Positions 17,266 to 26,562 of a stretch of 64,000 nt of DNA are shown here, piece by piece; position 1 is the first letter of the stretch; each line of letters starts with the position of its first letter. The stretch is from Verrucomicrobiota bacterium. Its GTDB lineage: Bacteria > Verrucomicrobiota > Verrucomicrobiia > Opitutales > Opitutaceae. Where the stretch lies: the NCBI GenBank assembly GCA_014584295.1, contig JACTNC010000058.1, positions 1 to 64,000 of the forward strand, written 5' to 3'. The position numbers were made by a program, and so were the translations under genes. The notes below the pieces were generated by a model. It was not told the DNA's origin. It saw nothing but the letters and a program-made list of their open reading frames with translations, and did no database searches.

Positions 17266-17364
17266 CATCAGATTTTTCGATTCTCCCGCATAGCGGGAGT
17301 TTTGGGGTAACTAAGAAAGCAAATGGCCGGTCGCTTAGGGGTAGGCGACCGGCCAACTTTTTTT
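17266..17364 (+). ncRNA. Possible small RNA or transcription attenuator leader
   Basis: From the predicted start near 17266 the transcript would contain hairpin 1 (CTCCCGC-ATA-GCGGGAG, 17283-17299, followed by TTTT) and hairpin 2 (GGCCGGTCGC / GCGACCGGCC, 17325-17354), then a run of seven T (17358-17364). The two flanking genes diverge, so no gene ends here that would need a terminator. The unit is therefore either a free RNA of about 100 nt or a leader that stops transcription before DAHP synthase. No leader peptide rich in Phe, Tyr or Trp codons was seen. Confidence 0.5.
17325..17364 (+). terminator. Rho-independent terminator before DAHP synthase
   Basis: A perfect 10-bp GC-rich stem with a 10-nt loop, then AAC and seven T. 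It is about 100 bp before the start codon of the DAHP synthase gene. Confidence 0.75.
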
Positions 17365-17461
17365 CCAGTGCAGATCGGGCTTCGGGATCCAAGGGCGGCC
17401 ATTTCCTCGGAGCAGATGGCGGCTTGCATAGGTCAGGCCGACTCAGCCAATTTGGCAGGTC

Positions 17462-18520
17462 ATGCATGCAACCTCCGACATCAATGTCGTCGAGAACCGT
17501 GCTCTGCCCTCACCGGCAGAGTTGCTGGCGGAAATCCCCAGGTCTGAACGTCAATCCAGCTTCGTAACTGAATCCCGGGCCAATATCCGGCGCCTGATTT
17601 TTACGGATGACAAGCGCTTCCTCCTGATCGTCGGTCCGTGCTCCATCCACGATGTAAACGCGGGACGGGAATACGGCAGGCGGCTTGCCTCACTCGCCCG
17701 CGAAGTAGCCGACCGGATTCTGGTTGTCATGCGGGTCTATTTTGAAAAGCCCCGCACCACAGTGGGTTGGAAGGGACTGGTCATGGATCCCCACCTGGAC
17801 GGCACCAACGACATCGCCCACGGGCTCCGCACCGGGCGCGCCTTTCTGCGTGATATCCTGGACCTCGGCCTGCCCACTGCCACTGAGCTTCTCGATCCGA
17901 TTACCCCGCAATATGTCGCCGATCTGGTCTGCTGGGGCGCCATCGGAGCGCGCACGACCGAATCCCAGACCCACCGTCAAATGGCCTCGGGCCTCTCAAT
18001 GCCCCTGGGCTTCAAGAATGGCACCGATGGCGGCATTCAAACAGCCATCAACGCGATCAAGGCCGCCGCATGCCCGCAGACTTTTCTCGGCATCAACGTG
18101 AACGGTGCGGCATCAGCCGTTGTCACGCGCGGCAACCCCAACTGCCATGTTGTTCTCCGGGGCGGAGCCCAAGGTCCCAATTACTCGGAGCAACACATCC
18201 ACCAGACCGAAACCGCACTGGCCAAGGCGGGACTCCCCAATTCCCTGCTCGTCGACTGCTCGCACGATAACTCGCTCAAACAGCCCGAACGGCAGCCCAA
18301 CGTGATGCGCGCGCTGCTCTCCCAGATCGCCTCAGGCAATACCTCGATCATGGGCGCCATGCTCGAAAGCAATCTCTGCGGCGGAAATCAGCCCTTTCCC
18401 CAACCCAAGGAAAAGCTTCGCTATGGAGTCAGCATCACCGACGGTTGCATCGATTGGACCACGACCGAGGCATTGATCCGGGAAATCCACGCCACCCTGG
18501 CGCCACGCTTCGGAAAATAG
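17462..18520 (+). CDS. Class I DAHP synthase (AroF/AroG/AroH type)
   Basis: 352 residues, the normal length. It joins phosphoenolpyruvate and erythrose 4-phosphate, the first step of the shikimate pathway. Seen motifs: [12 protein letters not shown] (metal Cys), [60 protein letters not shown] and VDCSHDNS. The N-terminal extension is of the feedback-regulated AroFGH group, but which amino acid inhibits it cannot be told. A promoter and terminator-like hairpin precede it, suggesting control at the leader. Confidence 0.96.
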   Translation: MHATSDINVVENRALPSPAELLAEIPRSERQSSFVTESRANIRRLIFTDDKRFLLIVGPCSIHDVNAGREYGRRLASLAREVADRILVVMRVYFEKPRTTVGWKGLVMDPHLDGTNDIAHGLRTGRAFLRDILDLGLPTATELLDPITPQYVADLVCWGAIGARTTESQTHRQMASGLSMPLGFKNGTDGGIQTAINAIKAAACPQTFLGINVNGAASAVVTRGNPNCHVVLRGGAQGPNYSEQHIHQTETALAKAGLPNSLLVDCSHDNSLKQPERQPNVMRALLSQIASGNTSIMGAMLESNLCGGNQPFPQPKEKLRYGVSITDGCIDWTTTEALIREIHATLAPRFGK

Positions 18521-18636
18521 GCGGCCCCTCTTCTGACAGTCCGGAGTCTGGGTTCCATTCCCTGGGGAACCCGGATGACTCAGGCCGGGATTGCGTCCCG
18601 CACGTCCTTGTTCCTACACTCGTTCCTCTCTCAACC

Positions 18637-19620
18637 ATGAAAGCTCCTCTACGTGTCGCTGTCACCGGCGCTGCCGGTCAGATTGGATATTCGCTCCTCT
18701 TCCGCATCGCCTCAGGCGCGATGTTCGGACCCGAACAGCCGGTGATCCTCCAGCTGATCGAGGCGCCGATCGAAAAGGCGATGAAAGCCCTTGAGGGGGT
18801 TGCCATGGAGCTCGATGACTGCGCATTCCCGCTGCTCAAGGGCATCATCATGACGGACGATGCAAAGGTGGGATTCAACAATGCCAACTGGAGCCTGCTC
18901 GTGGGTGCAAAACCCCGCGGCCCCGGCATGGAGCGCGCCGACCTGCTCAAGGATAACGGCAAGATCTTCATCGCCCAGGGTCGCATCATCGACGAGGTCG
19001 CAGCGGCCGACGCGCGCGTCGCCGTGGTGGGAAATCCCGCGAACACCAACTGCATGATCGCCGCCAGCCAGGCCCGGCGCCTGACTTCAGACCGGTTCAC
19101 GGCAATGGTGCGCCTCGACCAGAATCGCGCACAGACACAGCTCGCCAAAAGGGCCGGCGTCGATCTCACGTCCGTTCGCGATATTTTCATCTACGGCAAT
19201 CACAGCCCGACGATGTTCCCGGCGTTTGCCCATGCGACGATCAACGGCAAACCGGCAACCTCTGTGATCAACGACTCCGCCTGGCTCCAGGGTCCATTCT
19301 GTGAAACGGTCGGCAAGCGCGGCGCCGCCATCATCGCCGCACGCGGGGCTTCCTCCGCCGCTTCCGCTGCCAACGCCCTCGTCGACCATGTCCGCAGCCT
19401 CGTCACCCCGGGCGCCATCCACTCTGTCGCCGTAAAGTCCAACGGCGCCTATGGCTTCGATCCCAATGTCTGGGCTGGCATGCCCGTGCGCACGACGACC
19501 CCGGGCAGCTACGAGGTCATCCAGGGCTATTCGATGGACGACTTTGCCAAATCCAAGATCGCCGCCACCAACAAGGAACTGGTGGACGAACGCGCCATGG
19601 TTGTCGACATGCTCGGCTGA
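18637..19620 (+). CDS. mdh: Malate dehydrogenase
   Basis: 327 residues from the ATG at 18637; the open frame begins far upstream, but [25 protein letters not shown] is the family start. It oxidises malate to oxaloacetate with NAD+ in the TCA cycle. Motifs: the NAD-binding [12 protein letters not shown], substrate loop [26 protein letters not shown] and the catalytic His in [10 protein letters not shown]. This is the group also containing cytosolic-type MDH (about 327-334 residues). No Shine-Dalgarno sequence precedes it. Confidence 0.97.
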   Translation: MKAPLRVAVTGAAGQIGYSLLFRIASGAMFGPEQPVILQLIEAPIEKAMKALEGVAMELDDCAFPLLKGIIMTDDAKVGFNNANWSLLVGAKPRGPGMERADLLKDNGKIFIAQGRIIDEVAAADARVAVVGNPANTNCMIAASQARRLTSDRFTAMVRLDQNRAQTQLAKRAGVDLTSVRDIFIYGNHSPTMFPAFAHATINGKPATSVINDSAWLQGPFCETVGKRGAAIIAARGASSAASAANALVDHVRSLVTPGAIHSVAVKSNGAYGFDPNVWAGMPVRTTTPGSYEVIQGYSMDDFAKSKIAATNKELVDERAMVVDMLG

Positions 19621-19779
19621 GACAGCCGCGCGAGCCACGAGGGAGCCTTTCGGGTGTTCTTCCACTACGGCCCGGATACCGCCGTTGGAAAGAGGCGTAT
19701 TCCGGTCCTGACCATCGTCGCAATCGTCGCGCATCCGTAGGGCCTCGTGACCCGCGCGTCTTCATGCGACTCGCGCGCT

Positions 19780-21645
19780 TCAACCTGCCAACTCTGGAAC
19801 CGCGGTTTTTGCCAGGTCCCTGACCTCATCTCCTGAAATGGTTTCGCGTTCCATCAGCGCCTGTGCGATCGCGTCGAGCGAGTCGCGATGATCCTGGAGC
19901 TGCTGCGTCGTGTGCCGGTACTGTTCCGCAAGCAGTGACTTCATGCATTGCTCCGCCTCGTAAATGGTCTGCGTGCTGGTCAGCGACTCCGCGCCCTCCG
20001 GTCTGGCAAGCGCGATAAATCCGAGCGGCGACATTCCCCATTCGAACACCATCTGACGCGCGAGCGAGGTCGCCTGCTGGATGTCTGCCGAAGCTCCGCT
20101 CGTGATGCTCCCAAGCGCGATTTCCTCGGCCACACGCCCGGCCATGAGACACCGGATCCTGGCCACGATCTGGTTTCGGGAGAAGTTTACCAGGTCCCGC
20201 TCGGGCGAAAAATGCGTGCTGCCAAGCGAGCCGCCCCGCGGGATGATGGTCACCTTGTGCAGTGTGACACTGCGATCGTCCGACAACACCTGCATGAGCG
20301 CGTGACCGGCTTCGTGGTAGGCGATGACTCGCCGATCATCCTCCGACATGACCCGTGCGTTTTCCCGACCCCAGGAAATCTTGTCGCGCGCCTCCTCGAT
20401 GTCCTCGCGCAGCACCGTCGTGCGATTGCGCCGCGCCGCATGCAGCGCCCCTTCATTGATCAGGTTGGCAAGGTCGGCTCCTGAAAATCCGGAAGTGGCC
20501 TTGGCCACCTGGGCGAGATCGACGCTGGCATCAAGTCTGACGGAGGCCGCATGCACCCGGAGTATCTCCTCTCGTCCGCGCAGGTCGGGAAGACCAACAT
20601 AGACCTGGCGGTCAAAGCGACCCGGACGCTGCAGCGCCTTGTCGATGATGTCCGCGCGATTGGTCGCTGCAAAAACAACCACCGCGTCGCCCGATGAAAA
20701 TCCGTCCATCTCCACAAGCAGCGCATTCAGGGTCTGCTCATGCTCCTGGTTTCCTGTGGCGCTGCTTCCGCGCTGACGCCCCACTGCATCGATCTCGTCG
20801 ATGAAAATGATGCTGGGCGCATTCCTGCGCGCCTCCCGAAAAAGCGAGCGCACGCGCGAGGCTCCGACTCCCACATAGAGTTCAACAAAATCGGACCCGG
20901 ACAGGCTGTAGAATTTCGCGTTGGATTCACCGGCCACCGCTTTCGCGAGCATGGTCTTGCCGGTTCCCGGAGGGCCCACCAGCAGGACTCCCTTGGGCAT
21001 TCTGCCGCCGGCCGCGCGGAAACGTTCGGGTGCCTTGAGAAACTCCACGATTTCGGAAACCTCCTCCTTAGCTTCGTTGCACCCGGCAACGGACGCAAAT
21101 CGCACAGTGGAGTTCACCGGTTGGAAGGTCCGCGCAGAGAAGGCGTGGTTGCGCCCTGCAACCTTCATCAGAACGAAGGCCACCACCACGAAGAGGAGCG
21201 TGATGCCGAGTACCTGGGTGATGGTGTCGACGATCGGAAGCGCGAGGTCTCCAAAGGTCTTTTGTGCGGACTGCCCGCGTAGCCAGACCAGATCCCCCTC
21301 CAGAAAACGCCGCTCGCGCAGAAAGGTGATGTCCGCATCCGTCAGACGGCCGGTGCTGCGCAGAACCTCGGGCCGGCGCCTCCCATCGATTTCAATCATC
21401 GGCGCTTCAATTGATTCGGCACGAACTTCCGCGAGCCCTTGGGATCCCGAAAAATATCCAATCTTTCCGGCCATCAGCTCACCGTCCCGCGCCTTCGCGA
21501 GGAATTCCGCCATGGAAATCTGCCTGATACCCTTGGTCAGCTCCGCCGGATCGGGACGCTGGTAGGCAAGATAGAAATCGAGGCACGCAAAGGCAACAAA
21601 CAATCCGACGCCAACGGAAAGCCACGCGATAACGTTCTTGTTCAC
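19780..21645 (-). CDS. ftsH: ATP-dependent zinc metalloprotease FtsH
   Basis: 621 residues from a GTG start with AAGGG about 5 bp upstream. Two membrane helices (about 7-28 and 143-164) hold the periplasmic part between them. The AAA+ module has Walker A GPPGTGKT (224-231), Walker B IIFIDEID (279-286) and the second region of homology [20 protein letters not shown]. The protease site is H444-E-x-x-H448 (HEAGH) with the third ligand D521 in [11 protein letters not shown]. It degrades membrane and short-lived soluble proteins. It stands alone. Many bacteria of this group carry more than one FtsH, so essentiality cannot be assumed. Confidence 0.96.
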   Translation of the reverse strand: MNKNVIAWLSVGVGLFVAFACLDFYLAYQRPDPAELTKGIRQISMAEFLAKARDGELMAGKIGYFSGSQGLAEVRAESIEAPMIEIDGRRRPEVLRSTGRLTDADITFLRERRFLEGDLVWLRGQSAQKTFGDLALPIVDTITQVLGITLLFVVVAFVLMKVAGRNHAFSARTFQPVNSTVRFASVAGCNEAKEEVSEIVEFLKAPERFRAAGGRMPKGVLLVGPPGTGKTMLAKAVAGESNAKFYSLSGSDFVELYVGVGASRVRSLFREARRNAPSIIFIDEIDAVGRQRGSSATGNQEHEQTLNALLVEMDGFSSGDAVVVFAATNRADIIDKALQRPGRFDRQVYVGLPDLRGREEILRVHAASVRLDASVDLAQVAKATSGFSGADLANLINEGALHAARRNRTTVLREDIEEARDKISWGRENARVMSEDDRRVIAYHEAGHALMQVLSDDRSVTLHKVTIIPRGGSLGSTHFSPERDLVNFSRNQIVARIRCLMAGRVAEEIALGSITSGASADIQQATSLARQMVFEWGMSPLGFIALARPEGAESLTSTQTIYEAEQCMKSLLAEQYRHTTQQLQDHRDSLDAIAQALMERETISGDEVRDLAKTAVPELAG

Positions 21646-21770
21646 TGCCCTTCTACTCGGCGCACTCCGCCTGGGGATTTAACCGAGTTTTCCTCCCGCC
21701 GTGCACGGACGCGTCATGACACTCGCGGACCGCTCCGGTCCGCGCTCCGGCGCTTTCACACTGCCGCCAC

Positions 21771-21959
21771 TCAGGCCTTCTCGTTCAACAGCGCCGGCTT
21801 CTCGTCGGGGGTGATCGCGACTTCGTTGATCAACTTGAGGGCGGCATGTCCTTCCAATGTCACCATGGCTTGGACCTTCTTTTCCACCTCCACGTCGTAC
21901 AACGAAGCGATGTCCACCGGAAGAAGCGGCACCGTACTGACTGACGTTACTGAGTTCAC
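21771..21959 (-). CDS. Small protein, possibly YjfB-like
   Basis: 62 residues from a GTG start. Layout: a polar head, then PVDIASLYDVEVEKKVQAMVTLEGHAALKLINEV. The short length and the 'DIASL' plus helical pattern resemble the putative motility protein family YjfB, but the match is weak. It stands alone between ftsH and the DUF4388 gene. Confidence 0.35.
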   Translation of the reverse strand: MNSVTSVSTVPLLPVDIASLYDVEVEKKVQAMVTLEGHAALKLINEVAITPDEKPALLNEKA

Positions 21960-22211
21960 ACTGACTCCATCGGTATGTTTCGACGTAAGTTTAGGATCTC
22001 CAGCATGCTAGGACACGCTTGCAATTGATATGAACGGTCTCCCCTACGTACTCTGGGGATTTCCCGCTCTCGCTTGGGGGCTATCCCACAAAGCTCTCCG
22101 GGAATCCGGAAATTCTTTCCGGGATACTCATAAATTTTGCTGAAACCTTGCCGATCAGACTTGCGTGCCCGCCGTGGTCCTCCCGGACCCTCGCCCGCCC
22201 GCCAACTTTAC
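21960..22211. other. Gap upstream of DUF4388 gene
   Basis: 252 bp with small inverted repeats (TCCGGGAATCCGGA and TTTCCGGGA near 22097-22122) and no convincing gene. A promoter for the two downstream genes should lie here, but none is clear. Confidence 0.4.
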
Positions 22212-22730
22212 ATGGAAACCTCGTCACCTTCCATCGACCTCCTCTGGGAACTGAGTGAAATCGAACGCAAGCTGGCCGCCGCTCCTGATGCCAAGGGGTA
22301 TCTCAAGCTCGCGGCCGGATATGCCGACGCCGGCTGGCTCAAGGAAGCCAAACGCGCGGTCCAGCAGGCGACCGCCCTCTCCAACGGCCTGCCCGTCGTG
22401 GCAGAAGCGAAGGTGCCCGGATGCACCGGTCCCTGCACGCCGCAGGTCCTGCTTGAGCTCGTACGGTCCCTCCACCTCGCCGCAAAATCCGGCGATCTCC
22501 GCCTGGAGGTTCCGGGGGGTGTCAGCGTGACTCTTTTCCTTCTCAAAGGCCATCTGATCGATGCCCAATCCTCCGACACGCCTCGCGGCGAGACCGCCTG
22601 GCAACGGGCCACCTCGCTCCCGGCATCGTCCTACCACTTCAAGCCCGGCCACCCTGGCACGAACATGCGTTCACTCCAGGGAAGCACCCGCGAACTCATC
22701 GATGCGTTTGCAAAACGCATCGCCGCCTGA
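22212..22730 (+). CDS. DUF4388 (PatA-like) domain protein
   Basis: 172 residues from the ATG at 22212. Residues about 5-60 look like a single helical repeat (ERKLAAAPDAKGYLKLAAGYADAGWLKEAKRA, in two stretches). From about 75 to 170 it follows the DUF4388 pattern: LLELVRSLHLAAKSGDLRLEV, VTLFLLKGHLIDAQSS, GETAWQRATSLPASSYHFKPG. Such domains occur with response regulators and gliding or signalling proteins. Only 6 bp separate it from the next gene, an NtrC-like regulator, so both are probably one operon and one pathway. Confidence 0.75.
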   Translation: METSSPSIDLLWELSEIERKLAAAPDAKGYLKLAAGYADAGWLKEAKRAVQQATALSNGLPVVAEAKVPGCTGPCTPQVLLELVRSLHLAAKSGDLRLEVPGGVSVTLFLLKGHLIDAQSSDTPRGETAWQRATSLPASSYHFKPGHPGTNMRSLQGSTRELIDAFAKRIAA

Positions 22731-22736
22731 TCCGAC

Positions 22737-24491
22737 ATGCGCATCCTGATTCTCGAAGACGAACGCGCCACAGCACAGCTGCTGGGCATGCTGCTCACCA
22801 CCTCGGGCCATACCGTCGTCCATGCTCTCGACGGCAACGACGGGTTGAAGCAACTCCGGGCGATGCCCTGTGATCTCGTCATTTCCGATGTGCAGATGGT
22901 GCCCATGGATGGCTTCCAGTTTCTCTCGATCGTTCGCGACGAATTTCCCCGCCTTCTGGTCGTCCTCGCTTCTGCATGCAGTGACCTTCACGCGCGTATC
23001 GAGAGCCAGCCGCACAAGCCATTCGATGTCGTGCACAAGCCCTTTCGTATCGAGGAAATTCGCCGGGTGCTGAACCGCGCCACCGATGCCCTCTCGGTTC
23101 AGGCAGGAATCGCACAGGCCTCGGCTGGAATGCTCGGAGCCTCTGCTCCCGACCCCGCTGCAACCATCGCCCAAACGCTCCAGCTATATTTTCCAGGTAC
23201 GGCGTTCGCAGCAACGCGCGCACAACTTGCCCGCATGATGCGGCAGGCGGGAAATTCTCTGGTAGTTGCCGAACCCGGACTCATCTGCCCAGCAATCCTT
23301 GAAGCCTGGCGCGAGTCATCTCCTAATCCGCAGGCGCCCTGGCAGGTCATCGATGCAGATGCAAAGGACACAGACATCCGCGCCGCACTCCTTGGAGAGG
23401 GAGACATCCCCGGCCCCGCCACGCTTTCGGCCCGGGGCGGCACCCTCGTGGTGCTCAATCTGGATGCGCTGCCCGCGGCAGACCAGGCGCGCCTCACCAC
23501 GCATCTTCAAGGCACACCGGCAACCCGCATGATCGCCACTGTCCGCCGCGATCCAGACCTGTTGCTAGAGGAAGGACTGATCGACGAATCACTTTACTTC
23601 CGCTTCTCGACATCAGCCATTTCCATCGCCTCGCTGGCTGATCAGGTCGAACATATTGACTCGATATTCTCCGAGGCCCTTCGCGCCACACCCGATTTTC
23701 CATTCGCCTCGATGGACATCCAGATCGAGGCTGCAGCTTCAATTGCTCTTCGCGGTTACCGCTGGCCTCAAAATCTTGCGGAACTCAGAACCGTTGCGGC
23801 GTGGACAGCCACACGCATGCGCGCCCCTCGCGTCGTGCTATCCCACCTTCCCGAGCGTTTTCAGGGAATCCGCCTTGAATCGCTCGCCGAGGCGCTGACA
23901 CGGGCGCAACACGAACATCTCCAACGTGCCGTGCGCATCGCCTCGAACACAGCAGATGCTGCGAAAGCCTTGGGCATCAGTCAGGAAGACCTCACCCGCG
24001 CTCTGGTGGTCAACGGGCCGGATCTTTTCTCGATGGGAGACGAAAGTGCATCCACTTCCGTTGATTCGGGCGTCCCCGCCGCAGGCCACCGCGCACGCCG
24101 AGGTTTCCTGATCGTGTCGGCCGATGAACGGCTCCGATTGTCGCTCGAGGCACATTTCGCAGGCATTTCAATTGAGACTCGAAACGCCACCGACGGATTG
24201 CAGGCGATCGCCCAGCTTGTGCTCGCCCCCGTCCGGCCGAAATTCGCGCTCATCTCGGGTGCGACTCCGCCGTTTGAACTCGCAGAGCTCATTGAACACC
24301 TGAGGCGCATCGAGCCTTCACTCTGCATAGCCACCATGGGTGCGGACACCGAAATCGCAGGCGTTGTCAGTTTCCCGACGCTCGAGAGCATGGACAAGTT
24401 TGCAGGCTTTGTGTCACACCTTCTGAGCATGAAGGCTCCATCGGCAGCGACCGCCCCCTCCTCCCCCGCAGCCACGATCGCAGTCGCTTGA
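22737..24491 (+). CDS. NtrC-like response regulator with degenerate AAA+ and two receiver domains
   Basis: 584 residues. The N-terminal receiver (1-120) has the DE pair and the phosphoacceptor in LVISDVQMVPMDGF. The central part (about 145-395) follows the sigma-54 activator AAA+ fold: GGTLVVLNLDALPAADQARL (Walker B place), LLEEGLIDESLYFRF and YRWPQNLAELRTV. It lacks a Walker A P-loop and the GAFTGA loop, so it should not hydrolyse ATP or touch sigma-54. Next is a Fis-like helix-turn-helix (TADAAKALGISQEDLTRAL). A second receiver-like domain at the end (RRGFLIVSADERLRLSLEAHF to the end) lacks the acceptor Asp. It probably works as a non-classical DNA-binding output. Confidence 0.8.
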   Translation: MRILILEDERATAQLLGMLLTTSGHTVVHALDGNDGLKQLRAMPCDLVISDVQMVPMDGFQFLSIVRDEFPRLLVVLASACSDLHARIESQPHKPFDVVHKPFRIEEIRRVLNRATDALSVQAGIAQASAGMLGASAPDPAATIAQTLQLYFPGTAFAATRAQLARMMRQAGNSLVVAEPGLICPAILEAWRESSPNPQAPWQVIDADAKDTDIRAALLGEGDIPGPATLSARGGTLVVLNLDALPAADQARLTTHLQGTPATRMIATVRRDPDLLLEEGLIDESLYFRFSTSAISIASLADQVEHIDSIFSEALRATPDFPFASMDIQIEAAASIALRGYRWPQNLAELRTVAAWTATRMRAPRVVLSHLPERFQGIRLESLAEALTRAQHEHLQRAVRIASNTADAAKALGISQEDLTRALVVNGPDLFSMGDESASTSVDSGVPAAGHRARRGFLIVSADERLRLSLEAHFAGISIETRNATDGLQAIAQLVLAPVRPKFALISGATPPFELAELIEHLRRIEPSLCIATMGADTEIAGVVSFPTLESMDKFAGFVSHLLSMKAPSAATAPSSPAATIAVA

Positions 24492-24534
24492 GAACAAACT
24501 TGCGCACTGAAAAAACCATGCCTCCCTCAAAGGC

Positions 24535-25365
24535 ATGGACGACGACAAGGAGTCAACAGGCAAGTCCGCAAACGGTGTCGTCTCGCCGCACAGTCTGATC
24601 CTTTCTCAGGCGGTCATCGGACGGACACTCGCAGCGCCTTGGAAAAGGCTCGTGGCCATCCTGCTCGACATGGCCATCGTTGCCCTTCTGTCTCTCCTTT
24701 CGGGACCCTGGCTCGGTCTCGCCACCGGCGCCATGTTGCTCGTCCTGCTCGGAAACGAACGCAATGCCCCCATCGCCAAGAAAGCAGTTCGCTGGATCTG
24801 CCGCACCCTCGGCGCGGTCGTCATTGCCCTCTCGGTTCTCGCACTCGGTCACCTGCCTTTCCTGAAAGAACGGGGTCTTCAGCTCGAATCACTCACGGGC
24901 CAGCATGCGAATGCAGCCAGAGAGGAAGTCATCCTCGTGCCGCCTCATGCGACCGCGGATGAATTGCGAACCACCGCGGAACGCCTCCAGCGTCAGGTGG
25001 AAGCGCTCAGGAAGGAAAACGAAAACCAGCGCGCCACCGCAGGATCATGGCTTGGGCAGACGCGCACACTCGCAAGTGCGCTTGGTGTGACCTTCGGATG
25101 GTCGGGCGTCTATTTCACCTTGCTCGCCGGCAGCCTGAGAGGCCGCACGCCCGGAAAACTGCTCTTCGGCATCCAGGCGCTGAAGACCGATGGCTCCGCA
25201 TTCACCTATTTTGACGCCTTTGTCCGGCACGGCGGCTATGTCGCGGGTGTCGCCATGGGACTGACCGGATTTCTGAAATTGCTTTGGGACCCCAATCGGC
25301 AGGCCGTCGAAGACCGCATCGCAGGCACGGTCGTCGTCTATGCCGCCAGTTCTGTGACCAACTAA
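24535..25365 (+). CDS. RDD family membrane protein
   Basis: 276 residues. The RDD pattern is split by a long insert: PWKRLVAILLDMAIVALLSLL (about 36-56) at the start, and TPGKLLFGIQALKTDGSAFTYFDAFVRHGGYVAGV...LWDPNRQAVEDRIAGTVVVY at the end. A coiled-coil (ATADELRTTAERLQRQVEALRKENENQ, two stretches) sits between the membrane parts. RDD proteins are poorly understood; some act as Na+/H+ antiporters. It follows the regulator gene by 43 bp. Confidence 0.82.
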   Translation: MDDDKESTGKSANGVVSPHSLILSQAVIGRTLAAPWKRLVAILLDMAIVALLSLLSGPWLGLATGAMLLVLLGNERNAPIAKKAVRWICRTLGAVVIALSVLALGHLPFLKERGLQLESLTGQHANAAREEVILVPPHATADELRTTAERLQRQVEALRKENENQRATAGSWLGQTRTLASALGVTFGWSGVYFTLLAGSLRGRTPGKLLFGIQALKTDGSAFTYFDAFVRHGGYVAGVAMGLTGFLKLLWDPNRQAVEDRIAGTVVVYAASSVTN

Positions 25366-25404
25366 CATTGTACACGCCGGCTTCGTTCTTGCGCCTCCCC
25401 TCTC

Positions 25405-26460
25405 ATGCGCCCGCCAACCCGCCTCTCCCGTCGACGCTTCCTCCACTTCGCCGCGAGTGCGGCGACCTTGTCATGCGCCAGCTCTCGGGGACAAACTCTC
25501 CTCCCATCCCTGGCAGGTCCGACGTTGGGTCAGGGCGCGTTCCGCTATCGGCAGGTGAAGGGCTGGGGTGAGTTGGACGAACGGACACCTGTCAACAATT
25601 GTCACGGTCTCGCTCGCGACAGGCAGGGCCACGTGATCCTGCTTACCGACGATGTCACCAACAACGTGATCATCTACGACAAGACTGGAAGGCTCGTGCA
25701 TAAGTGGGGCACGTCATTTCCCGGAGCGCACGGCCTGTCGTTGGTCAATGAGAACAACCGTGAGGTCTTGTTCATCACCGACCTGAAAACGAATCGCGTC
25801 ACGCGAACCACGCTCGATGGCAAGGTCCTCGATGAATGGCTTTGGCCATCTTCAACCGGCAAGTACGCCAACGCATCCGAGTACAAGCCTTCGTGGACCC
25901 TCCATCGGGAGAACGGCGAGTTTCTCGTCCTCGATGGATACGGGCGCGACTACATCGTGCACTATGGCGCCGACGGTCGCCAGCGGCGCATCTTCGGCGG
26001 ACCCGAGGGCGGCATTGTTCATTGGGGTCCGCACGGGGGCATGATCGACCGCATGGGCGATGGCACGGATTCATTGCTGATCGCAATGAGTGACCAACGC
26101 CACCTTCTCCGGCTCGGCCTCGACGGTCGCCGGCTTGGGCAGATCGATCTCCCCGGCGGAAATCCGCGCCAGATCCGAAAGCACGGCTCCCACTACTTTG
26201 TGGCCCACCTGGCAGACAACTGGCCTGCCGACCGCAACAGCAGGGGATTTGTCTCAGTCCTGGACGAGAACTTTCAGGTCGTCTCCAATGTTGGTGGAAC
26301 TCCTCCACACTACAACGATGACGGACACCTCCTGCCCATGGCGCATGACGGCGAAATCTTCCAACACCCTCATGACTTGCTGGTGGACGAAGAGGAAAGC
26401 CTCTACGTTGCCCAATTCGCCTCAGGCAAAACCTATCCCCTGAAATTTGAGCGCGTTTAG
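25405..26460 (+). CDS. Secreted NHL-type beta-propeller (lyase-like)
   Basis: 351 residues. The N-terminus SRRRFLHFAASAATLSCA is a Tat-type signal (twin Arg then Phe-Leu). The mature part has repeated propeller blades (NNCHGLARDRQGHVILLTDD, GAHGLSLVNENNREVLFITD, HDLLVDEEESLYVAQF), as in NHL and peptidylglycine amidating lyase-like proteins. Catalytic residues are not evident, so the function is unknown. The following gene is another secreted propeller, 102 bp downstream. Confidence 0.75.
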   Translation: MRPPTRLSRRRFLHFAASAATLSCASSRGQTLLPSLAGPTLGQGAFRYRQVKGWGELDERTPVNNCHGLARDRQGHVILLTDDVTNNVIIYDKTGRLVHKWGTSFPGAHGLSLVNENNREVLFITDLKTNRVTRTTLDGKVLDEWLWPSSTGKYANASEYKPSWTLHRENGEFLVLDGYGRDYIVHYGADGRQRRIFGGPEGGIVHWGPHGGMIDRMGDGTDSLLIAMSDQRHLLRLGLDGRRLGQIDLPGGNPRQIRKHGSHYFVAHLADNWPADRNSRGFVSVLDENFQVVSNVGGTPPHYNDDGHLLPMAHDGEIFQHPHDLLVDEEESLYVAQFASGKTYPLKFERV

Positions 26461-26562
26461 GAGCGGTCCACGTTTGGCTCATTCCCCGCCGATATCCCGC
26501 CGACTTGCCTCCTCCCTTTCCCCGCTCCAAGACACTCGCTCCATGGAACACACTTCGTTTTC

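Noticed and set aside
17323-17547. Leader peptide for attenuation before DAHP synthase
   Set aside because: The frame runs through the terminator stem and has no cluster of Phe, Tyr or Trp codons.
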